Shown here: positions 3,447 to 5,621 of the stretch, piece by piece
Numbering within the stretch: position 1 is the stretch's first letter
Layout: each line of letters begins with the position of its first letter
NCBI GenBank assembly: GCA_038222915.1
Contig: JBBRHH010000422.1
Span: forward strand, 1 to 5,621
From: JBBRHH01 sp038222915
GTDB lineage: Bacteria; Planctomycetota; Phycisphaerae; Tepidisphaerales; Tepidisphaeraceae
Reading direction: 5' to 3'
DNA length: 5,621 nt
Position numbers and translations under genes: made by a program
Notes under the pieces: generated by a model
Database searches by the model: none
The model's input: the letters and a program-made list of their open reading frames with translations, nothing else
What the model was told of the DNA's origin: nothing

Positions 3447-5621
3447 TTATCGCTTCGGGCCGAACTTGTGGCCGCCCGTTGGTTTCGTGGTTGCGGAAGG
3501 AGGGGTTTCAGTGCTGTCGCCGGCGGGTTTTACTTCTGACATTTCGGGTGTGGGCTCATTGGTTACCGAGTAGAGCTTTCGTGTGGACTCGCCCAGGACC
3601 GTCATCAGGTAGAGGCGTTGTTGTTCTTCGAGGTTGAAGGGCCGAGCGCCGCGTCGGCCGAAGACCGAGAGCTGGTGCCCTGATTCGTCAACGGCCCGGT
3701 CGCGTTCGAGGCCTTTGCTCAGCGCGATCGCGGGATGCCTCGTGGGGTAGATGGCGACTTGGCGCGGGTTGGGTTTGGGGCTGTAGCCCATGAAGCCGGG
3801 GGTCTGGTCGGCAGTGTTGGCGCTGGTGAGCTGGAGGACGCGGAGGCCGTTCACGCCATCGGCAACGTACGCGAACATGGAGATGTTCGTCATGCCAATC
3901 CGGATCGCCGTGGCATCGGTGATGCTGTCGCCGGCGCGTTTCATGGCTTCGTCAGCGAGGAAGGGTCGGTCGATGGTGGTCTCTTCGGGCTTTTCGATAT
4001 CGAGGATGACGACGCCCTGCCGGCCGGCGGCGACGTAGGCGTAGGTGCGGCTGATAGCAATGTCGCGCGGGTCGGCGATGTGAATGGTCTTCTTCACCAG
4101 CGGAAGATTCTGCTGTTTTTCTTCGGGGGTGAGGTTGCGAAGGAGGCCATCGAGGTTCATCAGGTCGATGACTTTGACGCCTTCGTCGTCGCAGACGAAG
4201 CCGTACTGGAACTGGAAGGCGACCTTACGCGGATGCTTGAACTGGCTGAGGGTGGCCACGTGAACGGGGGAGGTGGGGTTGTCGAGATTGAGAACGACCA
4301 CGCCGGCGTCGCAACTTACGAAGGCGTAGTGGCCGTAGAGGTCGAGGTGGCGTGCGCCGCGGAGGAGGCCTTGCGGGTTGTAAGTGGCGGCGCGGCGGAG
4401 GAAGTTATTCTGCGGATCGCCGTCGAGAAGCGTGGCGACGCCGGGCTTGTCGGTTTTGTCATTGAGCTGGTTGCCGACGACAATGAGGCCTTCATCGCGA
4501 TCGGTGACGTAGAGGTAGGCGTAAAGGAGATGGACGCGCCCTTCCTGGTTGGCAGCGAGGTGTTCGCGGGTGGGGTCGAGGGCCATCGTCGAAGGCGAGG
4601 TAACGCTGGTGGCGTAGCTGGTTTTCAGGAAAAATCGCTGGCCGAGCGGAGAAACGGGGGCAGTGATAATCCGCTCGCTGAAGCCCTTGTTGTCGATAGC
4701 GGAGACGTCGTAGGCGACAAAGCCGCCTTCTCCGCAGGCGGCGTAGAGGTATTCGCCGCGGAGTTGGAGATCGAGGACGTTGCCGGCGTGTTCATGGGAT
4801 TCGGCGAGCTTTTGGCCGTGCTCTTTGTGCTTGCGGAAATAGTCGGGGAAGGCGAGCTCGTGGAGGCGTGAGCCGATGACGGCCTGGGGTTCATCGCGTT
4901 CGGTGACGGCGACGGCTTCCAGGCCTCCTTCACCAAGCCCGACCCAGGCATAGCGGCCGACGAAGTTGACTGCGTTGGTACCCTGCATCAGGAGCTGGGC
5001 CATGATGGCGTTGTTGTCTTTGTCCCTGGAGATGTGGCAGTCGGCGCACTGCCGGGTTTCGGTGGCCCGGACGGTGTGAGGGAAATACGGGCTGAAAGCG
5101 GTCCCCGCGAATCCCTCGGCGGAGACGGTCTGTTGCTGGGAATAGATCCACTGGCGGTTGGCGTCCTGCGAGCTGACCAGAACCGCGCAGGCGGAGCGGA
5201 CAGGGACGACTTTCTTTTTCTTCACGGTGGAATCGACACCGAGCATGAACATGTCGTCTCGGACCGTCTGATAGTTGTAGGTGGTGTAATTGCGCGTGCA
5301 GGTGCCCTCGTTGTGGAGCATCGGCTTGTTCTGGTTTGCCTTCATGGGGAGATGGCATCCGAAGCAGCTTGTGTTCCAGGAAGTGTGGCAGGCGTAGCAC
5401 GATACGGAGTCGCTGGGGTGGGCGAGGGCGAGGCTGGCGTCCTTGTTGTCGGCGGCGGGGACGTCGCCCCAGGTTTTGTTGTCGCGGCGGATGGTGTGGG
5501 CGTAGCGGCCGAGCTTGATCTGCTGTTCGCTGAGGCCGAGGTCTTTTGGCGGCACGACGGTGTCGTGGGTTTGGATGACGGTCCACTGCTCGGGGAGGGT
5601 TGGTGCGGGAGCGCCGGGCTT
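3447..5621 (-). CDS. Multiheme cytochrome fused to a seven-bladed LVIVD beta-propeller (5' end outside window)
   Basis: The frame is open to the right edge. The first in-frame start-like codon, GTG at 5555, lacks a Shine-Dalgarno sequence, so the true start lies beyond the window. Numbering from that GTG, heme sites are C53-C56-H57, C64-C67-H68 and C170-C173-H174; more may lie upstream. Seven segments follow with the LVIVD-repeat look (Y-x-Y-V-x-x-x-x-x-G-hydrophobic): about 202-216, 269-283, 347-361, 410-424, 451-465, 505-520 and 561-576. Seven is a common number for a closed propeller. Residues 243-256 carry four His. A conserved-looking tail (SKGLERDRAVDE at 613-624, FGRRGARPFNLEE at 632-644) precedes a Pro/Thr-rich, basic C-terminus. 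The protein is probably exported, a heme electron carrier on a protein-binding scaffold at the cell surface or in the periplasm. Substrate and partners are unknown. The long open frame on the opposite strand is a shadow. Confidence 0.85.
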   Translation of the reverse strand, partial: KPGAPAPTLPEQWTVIQTHDTVVPPKDLGLSEQQIKLGRYAHTIRRDNKTWGDVPAADNKDASLALAHPSDSVSCYACHTSWNTSCFGCHLPMKANQNKPMLHNEGTCTRNYTTYNYQTVRDDMFMLGVDSTVKKKKVVPVRSACAVLVSSQDANRQWIYSQQQTVSAEGFAGTAFSPYFPHTVRATETRQCADCHISRDKDNNAIMAQLLMQGTNAVNFVGRYAWVGLGEGGLEAVAVTERDEPQAVIGSRLHELAFPDYFRKHKEHGQKLAESHEHAGNVLDLQLRGEYLYAACGEGGFVAYDVSAIDNKGFSERIITAPVSPLGQRFFLKTSYATSVTSPSTMALDPTREHLAANQEGRVHLLYAYLYVTDRDEGLIVVGNQLNDKTDKPGVATLLDGDPQNNFLRRAATYNPQGLLRGARHLDLYGHYAFVSCDAGVVVLNLDNPTSPVHVATLSQFKHPRKVAFQFQYGFVCDDEGVKVIDLMNLDGLLRNLTPEEKQQNLPLVKKTIHIADPRDIAISRTYAYVAAGRQGVVILDIEKPEETTIDRPFLADEAMKRAGDSITDATAIRIGMTNISMFAYVADGVNGLRVLQLTSANTADQTPGFMGYSPKPNPRQVAIYPTRHPAIALSKGLERDRAVDESGHQLSVFGRRGARPFNLEEQQRLYLMTVLGESTRKLYSVTNEPTPEMSEVKPAGDSTETPPSATTKPTGGHKFGPKR

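Noticed and set aside
3735..4871. 378-codon plus-strand frame antisense to the propeller cytochrome
   Set aside because: Its Val/Gly/Glu/Ala-rich translation has no domain and mirrors a well-supported gene on the other strand, a usual effect in G+C-rich coding DNA.

Overview
The window looks like chromosomal DNA of a G+C-rich environmental bacterium. Secreted multiheme cytochromes, a LVIVD-type beta-propeller, a Uma2-family protein and simple-sequence intergenic repeats of the CTCTGCGC/CTTTGCGC kind together point to the PVC group (Planctomycetes or Verrucomicrobia). That placement is an inference from gene content, not from any marker gene. No rRNA, tRNA, transposase or CRISPR array is visible.

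Layout: positions 1-1468 hold no convincing gene. This stretch is a mosaic of degenerate short repeats: a 140-nt cassette present twice (314-453 and 968-1107), a tandem array of nine 11-nt units (780-878), an 8-nt-unit element (600-623), a 7-nt-unit element (903-923) and a 27-nt repeat pair (701-727 and 1261-1287). A strong-looking promoter with a C8 tract in its spacer (155-182), a Shine-Dalgarno sequence and an ATG at 237 open a 407-codon frame straight into these repeats. I judge that frame doubtful. A second good promoter (1399-1427) serves the first clear gene.

1469-2812 (+) encodes an exported tetraheme cytochrome of the cytochrome c554-like type with a heme-free helical C-terminal domain. 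2876-3445 (+) encodes a Uma2-family (DUF820) PD-(D/E)XK nuclease-like protein with its own ribosome binding site and a possible extended -10 promoter. 3447-5621 (-) is the 3' part of a large gene that runs off the right edge. Its product joins three visible CXXCH heme sites to seven LVIVD-like propeller blades. The Uma2 gene and this gene converge with one base between their stop codons.

The two cytochromes are plausibly parts of the same extracytoplasmic electron-transfer apparatus, although they are transcribed towards each other and their redox partners are not in view. The Uma2 gene between them has less GC-biased codon use and looks like an unrelated insertion.
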